Shown: piece by piece, positions 15,937-24,005 of the stretch
Numbering within the stretch: the first letter of the stretch is position 1
Layout of the letters: each line of letters opens with the position of its first letter
DNA from: Bacilli bacterium
GTDB lineage: Bacteria > Bacillota > Bacilli > Bacillales > Amphibacillaceae
Length of the DNA: 38,227 nt
Direction: 5' to 3'
Assembly: GCA_012838505.1 (NCBI GenBank)
Contig: DUPD01000078.1
Location: 1-38,227 of the forward strand
Translations under genes and position numbers: made by a program
The notes under the pieces: model-generated
The model's database searches: none
What the model saw: the letters and a program-made list of their open reading frames with translations, nothing else
What the model was told of the DNA's origin: nothing

Positions 15937-17895
15937 TCAACTATGGATATTCTCATTATCAATAATGTTCGTCTCTTCATCGAGACCAAAGGCAACATTT
16001 GATTCAATCCATTTACGTCTAGGGGCGACTTTATTCCCCATCAATGTTGTCACACGTCGTTCAGTCCGAGCAAAGTCATCAACTGTTACACGAATTAACG
16101 TCCGTGACTCTGGGTTCATCGTTGTATCCCACAATTGATCTGCGTTCATTTCCCCTAATCCTTTATAGCGTTGTAACGTATAACCCGAACCAATTTTGCT
16201 TGTCACTAGCTTTAGTTCATCCTCATTCCAAGCATAATGAATTTCTTCTTTTTTGCCCTTACCTTTTGAAATTTTATATAAAGGTGGTAAGGCAATATAA
16301 ACTTTACCAGCTTCAACAAGCTCGCGCATGTACCGATAGAAAAATGTTAGTAACAAAACTTGAATGTGTGCACCATCAGTGTCAGCATCTGTCATAATTA
16401 TGACTTTATCATATTGAACATCTTCGAGGCTAAAATCACCAGCTACACCTGCACCAATCGTATGAATAATTGTTGCGATTTCTTCATTCTTTAAAATTTC
16501 TTCAATTTTAGCTTTTTCAGTGTTAATCACCTTACCTCTTAAAGGTAAAATCGCTTGGAATTTTCGATCACGTCCTTGCTTGGCTGATCCACCTGCAGAG
16601 TCACCTTCCACTAAATAAAGCTCATTGCGATCAGGTTTTCGCGATTGTGCTGGTGTTAATTTACCACTTAACAATGCTGATTTTCGCTTTCGGTTTTTTC
16701 CAGATCGAGCATCTTCACGCGCTTTACGTGCCAATTCTCGCGCTTCACGTGCTTGTAAAGCTTTTTTCAATAACATAACCGACTGATTCGCATTTTCCTC
16801 TAAAAAATAAGCCAAATGTTCAGAGACAACCGCATCGACTGCCGATCTAGCTTCAGAGGTTCCTAATCTACCTTTTGTTTGTCCTTCAAATTGAAGTTTT
16901 TCTTCGGGTACACGAATCGATACAATTGCAGTTAAACCTTCTCTAATATCATTACCTTCTAAATTTTTATCTTTTTCTTTGAGGATATTATTTTTGCGGG
17001 CATAGTCATTGAAAACACGAGTAATCGCAGTTTTAGCACCTACTTCGTGAGTCCCGCCATCCTTAGTGCGAACATTATTCACAAAAGAAAGCATATTCTC
17101 AGCATAACCGTCATTAAATTGAAATGAAAAATCAACCTCAATTTCTTGTTGTTTCCCTTCAAAATAAGCAACTGAATGAAGCGCATCCTTTTCCTCATTT
17201 AAATACTCAATAAACGATTTTAAGCCATCTGGATATTGAAAAACTTCACTGACTTGATTACGTTCATCGTTTAATTCAATTTGAATCCCTTTTAATAAAA
17301 AGGCTGATTCCCGCAAGCGTTCAGCTAATATATCATATTGAAAGCTTGTCGTTGAAAAAATCGTTTGATCTGGTTTAAACTTAATTGTCGTTCCCGTTTT
17401 TTTCGTCGTACCAATTTGTTTTAATGGACTAGTAACTTGTCCACCATTAACAAAATGTTGTTCAACAATTTTACCATCACGTTGAATCGTTACCGTTAAT
17501 TCTTCAGAAAGTGCATTAACAACAGATGCACCAACACCGTGTAACCCACCGGCAGTTTTGTAGCCACCTTCACCGAATTTACCACCGGCATGAAGAACGG
17601 TTAAAATGACTTCAGGTGTTGACTTTCCAGATGGATGGTTGCCAATCGGCATCCCTCTTCCTTCATCGACAACGGAAATGCTATTATCTTGATGAATCGT
17701 AACGATGATTTTCTTTCCAAAACCGGCTAATACTTCATCAACTGCATTATCAACAATTTCAAAAACTAGATGATGTAAACCCCTAGCGTCTGTGGAACCT
17801 ATGTACATTCCAGGTCGTTTTCTTACAGCTTCGAGTCCTTCTAATACTTGAATTGAATCATCTGTATATAAGTTCTGATTACTTTTCAAACTCAT
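15937..17895 (-). CDS. parE: DNA topoisomerase IV subunit B ParE
   Basis: ParE is the ATPase subunit of topoisomerase IV. Its 652 residues contain a GHKL ATP-binding domain (about 1-230: EAVRKRPGMYIGS, EIVDNAVDE, VVDEGRGMPIG and GGLHGVGASVVNALS), a transducer domain to about 400, and a TOPRIM domain with LVEGDSAGGSAKQGR, MTDADTDGAHI and the late QRYKGLGEMNADQLW. ATG 17895 stands shortly after GAAGGGG. It leads a parE-parC operon. Upstream lie two strong inverted repeats that could act in regulation. The gene is intact and of normal length. Confidence 0.95.
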   Translation of the reverse strand: MSLKSNQNLYTDDSIQVLEGLEAVRKRPGMYIGSTDARGLHHLVFEIVDNAVDEVLAGFGKKIIVTIHQDNSISVVDEGRGMPIGNHPSGKSTPEVILTVLHAGGKFGEGGYKTAGGLHGVGASVVNALSEELTVTIQRDGKIVEQHFVNGGQVTSPLKQIGTTKKTGTTIKFKPDQTIFSTTSFQYDILAERLRESAFLLKGIQIELNDERNQVSEVFQYPDGLKSFIEYLNEEKDALHSVAYFEGKQQEIEVDFSFQFNDGYAENMLSFVNNVRTKDGGTHEVGAKTAITRVFNDYARKNNILKEKDKNLEGNDIREGLTAIVSIRVPEEKLQFEGQTKGRLGTSEARSAVDAVVSEHLAYFLEENANQSVMLLKKALQAREARELARKAREDARSGKNRKRKSALLSGKLTPAQSRKPDRNELYLVEGDSAGGSAKQGRDRKFQAILPLRGKVINTEKAKIEEILKNEEIATIIHTIGAGVAGDFSLEDVQYDKVIIMTDADTDGAHIQVLLLTFFYRYMRELVEAGKVYIALPPLYKISKGKGKKEEIHYAWNEDELKLVTSKIGSGYTLQRYKGLGEMNADQLWDTTMNPESRTLIRVTVDDFARTERRVTTLMGNKVAPRRKWIESNVAFGLDEETNIIDNENIHS

Positions 17896-17930
17896 CTTCC
17901 CCTTCTATTCTAGCTGATCCAGTGACTGAC

Positions 17931-17953
17931 CAATCATTTTGATAAAATGATTG
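17931..17953. promoter_or_regulatory. perfect palindrome upstream of parE
   Basis: CAATCATTTT and AAAATGATTG form perfect 10-bp arms around three bases, 36 bp before the parE start codon. It may be an operator or a leader hairpin. Confidence 0.5.
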
Positions 17954-17993
17954 CATAGACGTCACACCACTTTAGTTATATGGTTTCTTTCAA

Positions 17994-18034
17994 CAGCTTA
18001 ACTAAATAGAAATCGCTTCTACTTAGTTAAGCCG
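17994..18034 (-). other. long hairpin between yneT and parE
   Basis: CGGCTTAACTAAGTAGAA pairs with TTCTATTTAGTTAAGCTG, 18-base arms with few mismatches around five loop bases. No T tract follows on either strand, so it is not a typical intrinsic terminator. It may be the folded end of the yneT message or part of the parE leader. Confidence 0.5.
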
Positions 18035-18056
18035 TTAAATCAACGGCATCATTAAA

Positions 18057-18467
18057 TTACTTTAAACTTGCATAATCAACATAAATGCAGCGATCCATGA
18101 CAATTTTAAAATCATCTTTATGTGTTTCATATACTGCTTCATCTACAATGCCTTTTTGCGCCCAAAATACTTTTGGCTCAATGTCTTTGGCTTCTTTTGC
18201 GATCGCTTCAAGGAATTCTGAACGCCGAAAAACATTCACAATATCAACAGGTTCTGGAATCGACGCCAAATTCGGATAAGCTTTTTCACCTAATACATGA
18301 TCAACTTTAGGATTGACTGGAATAATTTTAAAACCAAAATCTTGCATATGCTTACTAATTTTATAAGAGGTTCGCTCTTCATTATCTGATAGACCAACAA
18401 CTGCTATCGTTTTTGTTTCGTCAAAAATTTCCCCCAATTCGGCTAGTGTTGGATGATATGGTTCCAT
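18057..18467 (-). CDS. yneT: CoA-binding domain protein YneT
   Basis: This is a small single-domain protein of the CoA_binding (Rossmann) family, 136 residues, equivalent to B. subtilis YneT, which lies beside plsY-parE-parC there too. The N-terminal nucleotide-binding stretch is TIAVVGLSDNEERTSYKI, followed by GFKIIPVNPK and the conserved EPVDIVNVFRRSE and VFWAQKGI segments. No catalytic domain is attached, unlike the acyl-CoA synthetases that share this fold; its cellular role is not established. ATG 18467 follows AAAGGAGG at a good distance; in-frame upstream codons lie before that ribosome site. It is transcribed divergently from plsY. Confidence 0.88.
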   Translation of the reverse strand: MEPYHPTLAELGEIFDETKTIAVVGLSDNEERTSYKISKHMQDFGFKIIPVNPKVDHVLGEKAYPNLASIPEPVDIVNVFRRSEFLEAIAKEAKDIEPKVFWAQKGIVDEAVYETHKDDFKIVMDRCIYVDYASLK

Positions 18468-18502
18468 CTCTTTGCCTCCTTTAAATGATTGTCCCAATCT
18501 TT

Positions 18503-18532
18503 AGTTTACGATTAAATGCCTAACTTGGTCAA
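18503..18532 (-). promoter_or_regulatory. candidate promoter of yneT
   Basis: TTGACC (18532-18527), 18 bp, TAAACT (18508-18503) on the minus strand. Confidence 0.5.
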
Positions 18533-18587
18533 ATCAAATTTAAATTTAACCCGATTTCGAGATCGTTAATTGTAAAATGGCTTGATT

Positions 18588-18604
18588 TTAGTACCTAGTC
18601 ATAA
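18588..18604. promoter_or_regulatory. FapR-like operator upstream of plsY
   Basis: TTAGTACCTAGTCATAA matches 15 of 17 positions of the B. subtilis FapR consensus TTAGTACCTRNTACTAA. FapR represses fatty acid and phospholipid synthesis genes and is released by malonyl-CoA, so a site in front of an acyltransferase gene makes sense. Confidence 0.65.
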
Positions 18605-18610
18605 CATTCT

Positions 18611-18638
18611 TTCACAATTTCTTAAATCATGGTAGAAT
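18611..18638 (+). promoter_or_regulatory. candidate promoter of plsY
   Basis: TTCACA (18611-18616), 16 bp, TAGAAT (18633-18638), just downstream of the FapR-like box. Confidence 0.5.
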
Positions 18639-18682
18639 AGTGACGTTGCAATTTTGTTAAATGAAAAGAGGTCATTTTAAAA

Positions 18683-19276
18683 ATGTGGACTTACTTAATA
18701 TTAATTATCCTTTCCTATCTGATTGGCTCAATTCCATCCGGTCTTATTGTAGGGAAATTATTTTATCAAACAGATATTCGTGAACACGGCAGTGGTAACT
18801 TAGGTGGAACAAATACGTTTCGAGTTTTAGGTAAAAAAGCTGGTGTCATCGTAACACTTGCCGACCTGTTAAAAGGAACTCTTGCTGTTAGCTTACCAGC
18901 GATCATTAGCCTAACAGAAATCGACCCTTTAATTATTGGGATTTTTGCGGTCATTGGCCATATGTACCCGATCTTCGCAAACTTTAGGGGTGGTAAAGCT
19001 GTTGCCACATCAGGTGGACTGATTTTAGGCATCAATCCTCTCGTCTTTCTCATTATTCTAGGATCGTTTTTGATTACGTTATTAATTACTAAATATGTGT
19101 CGTTATCCTCTATGATCACGGGAATCATCGGGATTATCACAACAATTATTTTGAAAGAATATCAATTATTAATTGTGACAGTCATTTTAACGATTTTTAT
19201 TTTTTATCGTCATCGAGCAAATATTAAGCGGATTATTAATAAAACGGAACCGAAAATTCCTTGGCCAAAACGTTAA
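18683..19276 (+). CDS. plsY: acyl-phosphate:glycerol-3-phosphate acyltransferase PlsY
   Basis: PlsY makes lysophosphatidic acid from acyl-phosphate and glycerol-3-phosphate at the cytoplasmic membrane, the first acylation of phospholipid synthesis in Firmicutes. The 197-residue protein is a multi-pass membrane protein. It shows the three conserved cytoplasmic motifs: [13 protein letters not shown] with [19 protein letters not shown], the [12 protein letters not shown] glycine-rich loop, and a final RHRANIKR segment. The start ATG follows AAAAGAGG. The FapR-like box upstream would tie its synthesis to fatty acid supply. The organism presumably also uses PlsX, which lies outside the window. Confidence 0.95.
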   Translation: MWTYLILIILSYLIGSIPSGLIVGKLFYQTDIREHGSGNLGGTNTFRVLGKKAGVIVTLADLLKGTLAVSLPAIISLTEIDPLIIGIFAVIGHMYPIFANFRGGKAVATSGGLILGINPLVFLIILGSFLITLLITKYVSLSSMITGIIGIITTIILKEYQLLIVTVILTIFIFYRHRANIKRIINKTEPKIPWPKR

Positions 19277-19301
19277 ATTGGTTTTTAAAAGTGGATGACA
19301 T

Positions 19302-19336
19302 GGATTCATTCTAAAAACAAATCGATTGAATCCTTT
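19302..19336 (+). terminator. weak candidate terminator after plsY
   Basis: GGATTCA and TGAATCC enclose a large loop and are followed by TTTTT. The short stem makes efficient termination doubtful. Confidence 0.35.
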
Positions 19337-19386
19337 TTGAATGTTCAGTATACTTGTTAAAAGTTGTTCTGAGAGGAGCTTGCTAT

Positions 19387-20316
19387 ATGATACACAAAGA
19401 TCAAGTCAGTCGTCAATTACCAGATAAAGCAGAACGGTTACGCTTATTCGGCTCCGTCAAGCCTGGGAAAAAGACGAAGCCAGTAAAGAAAGAAGACATG
19501 GCTGATTTACAAAACAAACAAGCTGATTTTTTATTTAAATTAGATGAAGTAGGGATTACAAACGTGAAACATCCGATTCAAATAAATAGTGAGCTTACGC
19601 CGAATCAACAAGTGTCAGTCGGCACATTTACCTTTTCTTCGACAGTTGAACAAAATAGTAAAGGGACAAATATGAGTCGGTTTACTGAACAATTACAAGA
19701 TTTTCACCAAAGAAACTTGCTCACATTCGATCTCGTTAATTTAAAATTGTTCACTAAAGAACTTGCTACACGGTTAAAAACACCAGATGCTAAACTTGAG
19801 GTTGAGGCACCTTGGTTTTTCGAACGAAAAGGACCTAGCTCTGGTTTAGCTGGTCTAAATCATGCAGACTTAAAAGTATCAGTCAGTTACACCACTCCAG
19901 ATCACTTTGAGATCAAGGTCGGTTTAAATGGAAGTGTAACAACACTTTGTCCATGTTCAAAAGAAATCAGCGAGTATAGTGCCCATAATCAACGCGGTGA
20001 AGTTAAAATGGAAATTGAGTTGGTTGATGACTATGATGAATCAACAATCGATTGGAAAGCGTTGTTATTAGAGGCCGCAGAAAGTAACGCAAGTGCACGA
20101 CTCCATCCGATTTTAAAGCGTCCCGATGAAAAAATCGTCACTGAACACGCTTATGAAAACCCAAGATTTGTTGAGGACATGGTTCGGTTAGTCGCCGCTG
20201 ATCTATATGAATCTGATCAAGTCCTTGCCTTTCATGTGAGGTGTCAGAATCATGAATCGATCCATTTACATGATGCAATAGCATCGGTCACAATCGACAA
20301 ACGAGTGGATCACTAA
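19387..20316 (+). CDS. folE2: GTP cyclohydrolase FolE2 (type IB)
   Basis: FolE2 converts GTP to dihydroneopterin triphosphate, the first step of tetrahydrofolate synthesis, and can use metals other than zinc. The 309-residue protein carries the family hallmarks: [24 protein letters not shown] near the N-terminus (key GITNVKHP), [21 protein letters not shown], and the conserved cysteine region [22 protein letters not shown] 19387 lies seven bases after GAGAGGAGC; upstream in-frame codons have no such site. In B. subtilis the equivalent gene is repressed by Zur; I see no Zur box in the 110 bp upstream. The stop codon overlaps the yidD start. Confidence 0.93.
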   Translation: MIHKDQVSRQLPDKAERLRLFGSVKPGKKTKPVKKEDMADLQNKQADFLFKLDEVGITNVKHPIQINSELTPNQQVSVGTFTFSSTVEQNSKGTNMSRFTEQLQDFHQRNLLTFDLVNLKLFTKELATRLKTPDAKLEVEAPWFFERKGPSSGLAGLNHADLKVSVSYTTPDHFEIKVGLNGSVTTLCPCSKEISEYSAHNQRGEVKMEIELVDDYDESTIDWKALLLEAAESNASARLHPILKRPDEKIVTEHAYENPRFVEDMVRLVAADLYESDQVLAFHVRCQNHESIHLHDAIASVTIDKRVDH

Positions 20317-20537
20317 TGAAGTGGCTGTTATTAAAGATTATTGGATTTTATCGCAAGTATATAAGTCCGATGACGCCACCTAGTTGCCGGTTCCACCCAA
20401 CTTGTTCTGAATACGGCATGACTGCTATTTCTCGATTCGGGGCATTTAAAGGTTCATTTCTAACGATCGTTCGGATGTTAAAGTGCAACCCATTTCATTC
20501 CGGTGGCTTTGATCCCGTCCCAGAGAAAAAGAAATAG
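20316..20537 (+). CDS. yidD: membrane protein insertion efficiency factor YidD
   Basis: YidD is a small membrane-associated protein thought to assist YidC-dependent insertion of inner-membrane proteins. The 73-residue protein is typical: [53 protein letters not shown], with the conserved Cys pattern intact. An N-terminal amphipathic helix gives membrane association. Its ATG shares the last base of the folE2 stop (TAATG), so the two are translationally coupled, although their functions are unrelated. It is followed at once by a strong terminator. Confidence 0.93.
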   Translation: MKWLLLKIIGFYRKYISPMTPPSCRFHPTCSEYGMTAISRFGAFKGSFLTIVRMLKCNPFHSGGFDPVPEKKK

Positions 20538-20549
20538 TATTTATGATTA

Positions 20550-20586
20550 AAACTCCCACTTCGATCATTTCAAGTGGGAGTTTTTC
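20550..20586. terminator. bidirectional terminator between yidD and yneQ
   Basis: AACTCCCACTT pairs with AAGTGGGAGTT, followed by TTTTTC on the plus strand and by AATC-rich sequence with T residues on the minus strand. It ends folE2-yidD and lies just after the convergent yneQ stop. Confidence 0.85.
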
Positions 20587-20591
20587 TCGCT

Positions 20592-20891
20592 TTATAATTG
20601 AAAACGCTCGATTTGATCAAAGTGTCCTTCACTTGCTAATATCTCTTTTTGAATCGGAGCGAACAAATCATAGTGAGGATACTTGGGATCCAGATCAATC
20701 CATTCAGGTTTTAACTGATATTGTTTCCCCCACTCAATCAATTTATCAAGATCAGCACAACCAACCTTCGTCACACTCGTTGCATGTGGAAAACGCTCAT
20801 CTAACCAGTAATGGGTAATAAATGCAATTTTATTTGCTAAAACATTCCTTTGCCATTTTCTTAATTCCGATCGATTAATTCCAAATGCCAT
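20592..20891 (-). CDS. yneQ: conserved protein YneQ
   Basis: This 99-residue soluble protein is equivalent to B. subtilis YneQ, judged from memory of the opening MAFGINRSELRKWQ, the ITHYWLDERFPHATSVTKVGC segment and the EWIDLDPKYPHYDLF region. No signal peptide or membrane segment is visible. Cys, Trp and His residues are well conserved in the remembered family, but no biochemical function is known to me. It begins one base after the yneP stop and is the last gene of the AAA-yneP-yneQ transcript, ending at the bidirectional terminator. Confidence 0.8.
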   Translation of the reverse strand: MAFGINRSELRKWQRNVLANKIAFITHYWLDERFPHATSVTKVGCADLDKLIEWGKQYQLKPEWIDLDPKYPHYDLFAPIQKEILASEGHFDQIERFQL

Positions 20892-20892
20892 T

Positions 20893-21318
20893 TTACTGAT
20901 CGTCTCCTAGTGCACTTAAGTACTTTTCATGCCAATCTGGGAACTTACGTCTAACAGAAAGTGGACGGAAGCTTTTTGTGTTGACGATCACGTGATCTGT
21001 TTTACCTGATACGGCGATCTCACCTTGCTCATTAATTACTTGATAAGCATACGTGGTTCTTAAGCCATCATAATGATCCAACCATGTTTCTATATAGACA
21101 GGTTCCCCATAGCGAATTGGCTTCTTATAATCAGCCTCAACACGAGTCACTGGAGAAACAACACCCTCAGACTCCATCTTTGCATAAGACAGACCTAATG
21201 CCTCGATAAATGCAGTTCGTCCGATTTCAAACCAGACAAGATAATTTGCATGATAAACGACACCCATTTGATCAGTCTCTTGATAGCGTACTTTAATTGC
21301 TGTTTTGATCTTTTTCAT
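20893..21318 (-). CDS. yneP: acyl-CoA thioesterase, YbgC/4HBT family (YneP)
   Basis: This is a hot-dog-fold thioesterase of 141 residues that should hydrolyse acyl-CoA or related thioesters. The active-site segment VRYQETDQMGVVYHANYLVWFEIGRTAFIEALG contains the catalytic Asp-X3-Tyr-His-Ala-Asn pattern of the 4-hydroxybenzoyl-CoA thioesterase family (key part DQMGVVYHANY). The FRPLSVRRKFPDW tail is also typical. The first 26 bp overlap the end of the upstream AAA ATPase gene. Its ribosome site GGGGGCAG lies in the coding end of that gene, so coupled translation is expected. The acyl substrate cannot be predicted. Confidence 0.88.
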   Translation of the reverse strand: MKKIKTAIKVRYQETDQMGVVYHANYLVWFEIGRTAFIEALGLSYAKMESEGVVSPVTRVEADYKKPIRYGEPVYIETWLDHYDGLRTTYAYQVINEQGEIAVSGKTDHVIVNTKSFRPLSVRRKFPDWHEKYLSALGDDQ

Positions 21319-23617
21319 TCTCTTCTGCCCCCTTCACAGCTTGCCAAGCGTTTTTAAAGTCTGCTTTATTTAAAATTAAAAACTCAGTATCGGTTGCATG
21401 TAAATCTTCAATTCTAAGCGCTTGGAATTGAATGGCTTCGTCAACTAAATTTACGACAAAACGAGCATTACCTGAAACTGTTTCGTTGTTAAATGCATTC
21501 GTAAGATAATCCTTTGCTTCATCAGTAATTTGATAGCTATAGTGATCGATTTGATAATTCGCAATTTCGAGTAATTCTTCAGTTTGATAATCTTGAAATT
21601 CAAAATACTTTTTAAACCGAGATGCTAGACCTGGATTACTATTAATAAATCGAATCATATCTTGTTTATAACCAGCTAATATAACGACTAAATTCTCATT
21701 GTGTTTCGTCATCTCATCAACCAATGTATCAATCGCTTCTTTACCGAAATCATTTTCACCTCTAAACAGGGAATAAGCCTCATCGATAAACAACACGCCA
21801 CCAAGTGCCTCTCGAATTTTATTTTTGGTTTTGATCGCTGTTTGACCTACATAACCTGCAACTAAATCACTTCTCGAAGCAACGATAAAATGTCCACGCT
21901 TTAGCAGTCCACACTCTTTTAACAATTTCGAATAAATTTCTGCCACAGTTGTTTTACCTGTCCCTGGATTACCTGAAAAGACAGCATGAAGCTGAATCGG
22001 TACAGTTGGATAGCCTTGATCTTTTCTCACTTGTTGAATTTTCACAAATGAAGACAGCTTTTTAACTTCATCTTTAATATTTGCGAGACCAATCAGCTGG
22101 TTCAATTGTTCCATCGGATCAATATCTTCTTTTTCATCGCTCATGACCGTCAAATCTTTTGATTCAATCCGCATATGATCGAGCCAATCATCGTTTTCCT
22201 CAACGGTAATCGTTGCTCCTTTTTTGAAAATCGCTTTCATAACTAAATCACGAACCGTTCTTGCATTTCCAAATGTATCATCAACTCTTGCACGTTCAAT
22301 TAGGCCATAAAAACCGTTTAAAGCTGTTTCAGTAAAGAAATAATCATTGTCTAAAGCTGTCGTTTCAGCAATCTCCAATAATTCCGTAATTTTAAAATCT
22401 GGTAAATGAATCATATTTTGTTCTGGGAATCGACTTCTCAGCCCAGGGTTAGACCATAAAAACTGTCTCATTTCTTCTGGATAACCAGCTAAAATGACCG
22501 CAAATTTACCAGCAAGATCCCCACTTGTCATTGTAGAAACGAGTGTGTCAATTACCGCTTGACCATAATCATTACCACTTGCATCTTGCCTGTATAAACT
22601 ATATGCCTCATCAATAAATAAGACACCACCAACTGCATCTTTAATATAGCTGATCGTTTTTTCTTCACTCTGACCAACAAATGAGCCGACTAAATGCGAA
22701 CGATTAACTTCAATCACTTTACTCGTCTCAAGTAATCCAAGCTCGTGATAAATTTCACCGAGTAAACGCGCAATTGTTGTTTTACCCGTGCCGGGATTGC
22801 CAGTAATAATCATATGCATACCAGGCTCATCGATCATTTGAAAGCCAATTTGCTTACGATCTTGTTGATATTTCAAATAGTGATAGTATTGATTCATATA
22901 TTGTTTAACTTGTTCTAAGCCAACCATTTCCTCAAGCTTTTGCAGTGGACTCTTTGTTTGCACAGAATCAAATAGCGGAGGAAAAGCTTGATTGAAGTCT
23001 GTTTCCAATTCAATTAACCGACGAAGTGATTGATTCATTTCTCTCGTTGGTACGCCAGATCGTTTGTTTTCAAGTATTTCAATACTTTTTTCAATCAGTT
23101 GCTGTAAGTCTGTTAATTCCTCTTGAATTTCGCGATCTATTTTTGTTAAATCTGAATTGATCTGTTGATCTAAACGATCGATCTGAATTTTATCATCAAA
23201 ATATTGTTTTAAGTATACTTGCCATTCTTGCATTTTTTTAAGCTTTGACGCATCAAAATCTGTTTCACGAATCGTCCACGTATCCAATTGTAATCTCTCT
23301 AAATCTTCGAGTACTGCTTGATATTGCCTAATCGCACGCAGAGATCGCTCTGTATCAAGGTTTTGATCAAGTTGATTCGCCCGATCTAATAAACGAGTAG
23401 TTAAGTTATCTGTTGCGTGATTTCGTTTCAATCGATGGTAAGCTAGCATCGTATATAGCGCTGCCTCTGCCTCTTTTGAAAAGTGATCAGGCTCTGCTTC
23501 CAATTGATCAAGCGCACGTAACACCTCAATTTCTTGATAAGGTGGTGTCGTTTCTATATCTATCCATTGTAGAAGCTCAGCTTCTTTTACTTTTGAAAAA
23601 ATTAAATGATTCGTCAC
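21293..23617 (-). CDS. double-AAA ATPase of the SpoVK/CbbX type
   Basis: The 774-residue protein has an N-terminal helical, charged region (about 1-225) and two consecutive CbbX-like AAA modules. Module 1 (about 235-480) has Walker A GNPGTGKTTIARLL near 272 and Walker B GGVLFIDEAYSLYRQ. Module 2 (about 500-760) has GNPGTGKTTVAEIY near 548 and GGVLFIDEAYSLFRGE. Each contains the pore-loop-like VGQ(S/T) segment and a GNAR(T/F)VR-type arginine region. B. subtilis SpoVK has a single such module, as I recall. The start is GTG 23617, with AAAGGAG upstream. It is cotranscribed with yneP and yneQ. The cargo is unknown; remodelling of a protein complex is the family-level inference. Confidence 0.85.
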   Translation of the reverse strand: MTNHLIFSKVKEAELLQWIDIETTPPYQEIEVLRALDQLEAEPDHFSKEAEAALYTMLAYHRLKRNHATDNLTTRLLDRANQLDQNLDTERSLRAIRQYQAVLEDLERLQLDTWTIRETDFDASKLKKMQEWQVYLKQYFDDKIQIDRLDQQINSDLTKIDREIQEELTDLQQLIEKSIEILENKRSGVPTREMNQSLRRLIELETDFNQAFPPLFDSVQTKSPLQKLEEMVGLEQVKQYMNQYYHYLKYQQDRKQIGFQMIDEPGMHMIITGNPGTGKTTIARLLGEIYHELGLLETSKVIEVNRSHLVGSFVGQSEEKTISYIKDAVGGVLFIDEAYSLYRQDASGNDYGQAVIDTLVSTMTSGDLAGKFAVILAGYPEEMRQFLWSNPGLRSRFPEQNMIHLPDFKITELLEIAETTALDNDYFFTETALNGFYGLIERARVDDTFGNARTVRDLVMKAIFKKGATITVEENDDWLDHMRIESKDLTVMSDEKEDIDPMEQLNQLIGLANIKDEVKKLSSFVKIQQVRKDQGYPTVPIQLHAVFSGNPGTGKTTVAEIYSKLLKECGLLKRGHFIVASRSDLVAGYVGQTAIKTKNKIREALGGVLFIDEAYSLFRGENDFGKEAIDTLVDEMTKHNENLVVILAGYKQDMIRFINSNPGLASRFKKYFEFQDYQTEELLEIANYQIDHYSYQITDEAKDYLTNAFNNETVSGNARFVVNLVDEAIQFQALRIEDLHATDTEFLILNKADFKNAWQAVKGAEENEKDQNSN

Positions 23618-23698
23618 TTGAACGACTCCTTTCTCTCACCCTCTAGTTTAGCACAGTTCATAACCGCCATACAGCGAGAAGATTATTGAATTTTTTCG

Positions 23699-23731
23699 TA
23701 AAAAACACCTGAGATAATGTTTACTCAGGTG
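23699..23731 (-). terminator. intrinsic terminator between aconitase and the AAA gene
   Basis: CACCTGAG pairs with CTCAGGTG around a 10-base loop, followed by TTTTTT on the minus strand. It lies 85 bp upstream of the AAA gene, as a second barrier behind the aconitase terminator. Confidence 0.75.
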
Positions 23732-23759
23732 CAAGATATAAACGATTTTATTAGCAAAA

Positions 23760-23880
23760 GAAAAACCCGAACAACTAAAATTGAGCTAGCACAGTGATCT
23801 TCACTCTAAGCAGACCATTTCCACAGGATCTTTGCCTGTTGGACAAGGAAATCCTCGATAGCGATGAACCGCAACTACTG
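23760..23880 (-). repeat. structured interspersed repeat, copy E (degenerate)
   Basis: On the minus strand it reads GATCCTGTGGAAATGGTCTGC, TTAGAGTGAAGATCAC, GTGCTAGCTC and TTGTTCGGGTTTTT. This follows the right half of copy D (GATCCCGCGGAAAGCGTCCG, CTAGAGTGGAAATCAC, GTGCTAGCTC, TTGTTCGTGTTTT). The left half and central hairpin are eroded. Confidence 0.65.
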
Positions 23881-23947
23881 ACTCAAACAAAACTGCTTAC
23901 ATTTGTCCTCTCATAAACAATTATGACATCCTATCATCTATTTAATC

Positions 23948-23990
23948 AAAAACACCTTTTCAAGTTTGTGAACTTAAAAAGGTGTTTTTG
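23948..23990. terminator. strong bidirectional terminator after aconitase
   Basis: AAAAACACCTTTTCAAGTT pairs with AACTTAAAAAGGTGTTTTT around a very short loop. T tracts occur on both strands. It lies 16 bp after the aconitase stop. Confidence 0.85.
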
Positions 23991-24005
23991 ATGTTTATTT
24001 ACAGT

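Noticed and set aside
16044..16397. Plus-strand open frame opposite parE
   Set aside because: It is antisense to the TOPRIM region of an intact parE, has no ribosome site, and its composition follows the opposite strand.
20543..20818. Plus-strand open frame after yidD
   Set aside because: It starts within the terminator and runs antisense to yneQ; no ribosome site or recognisable motif.
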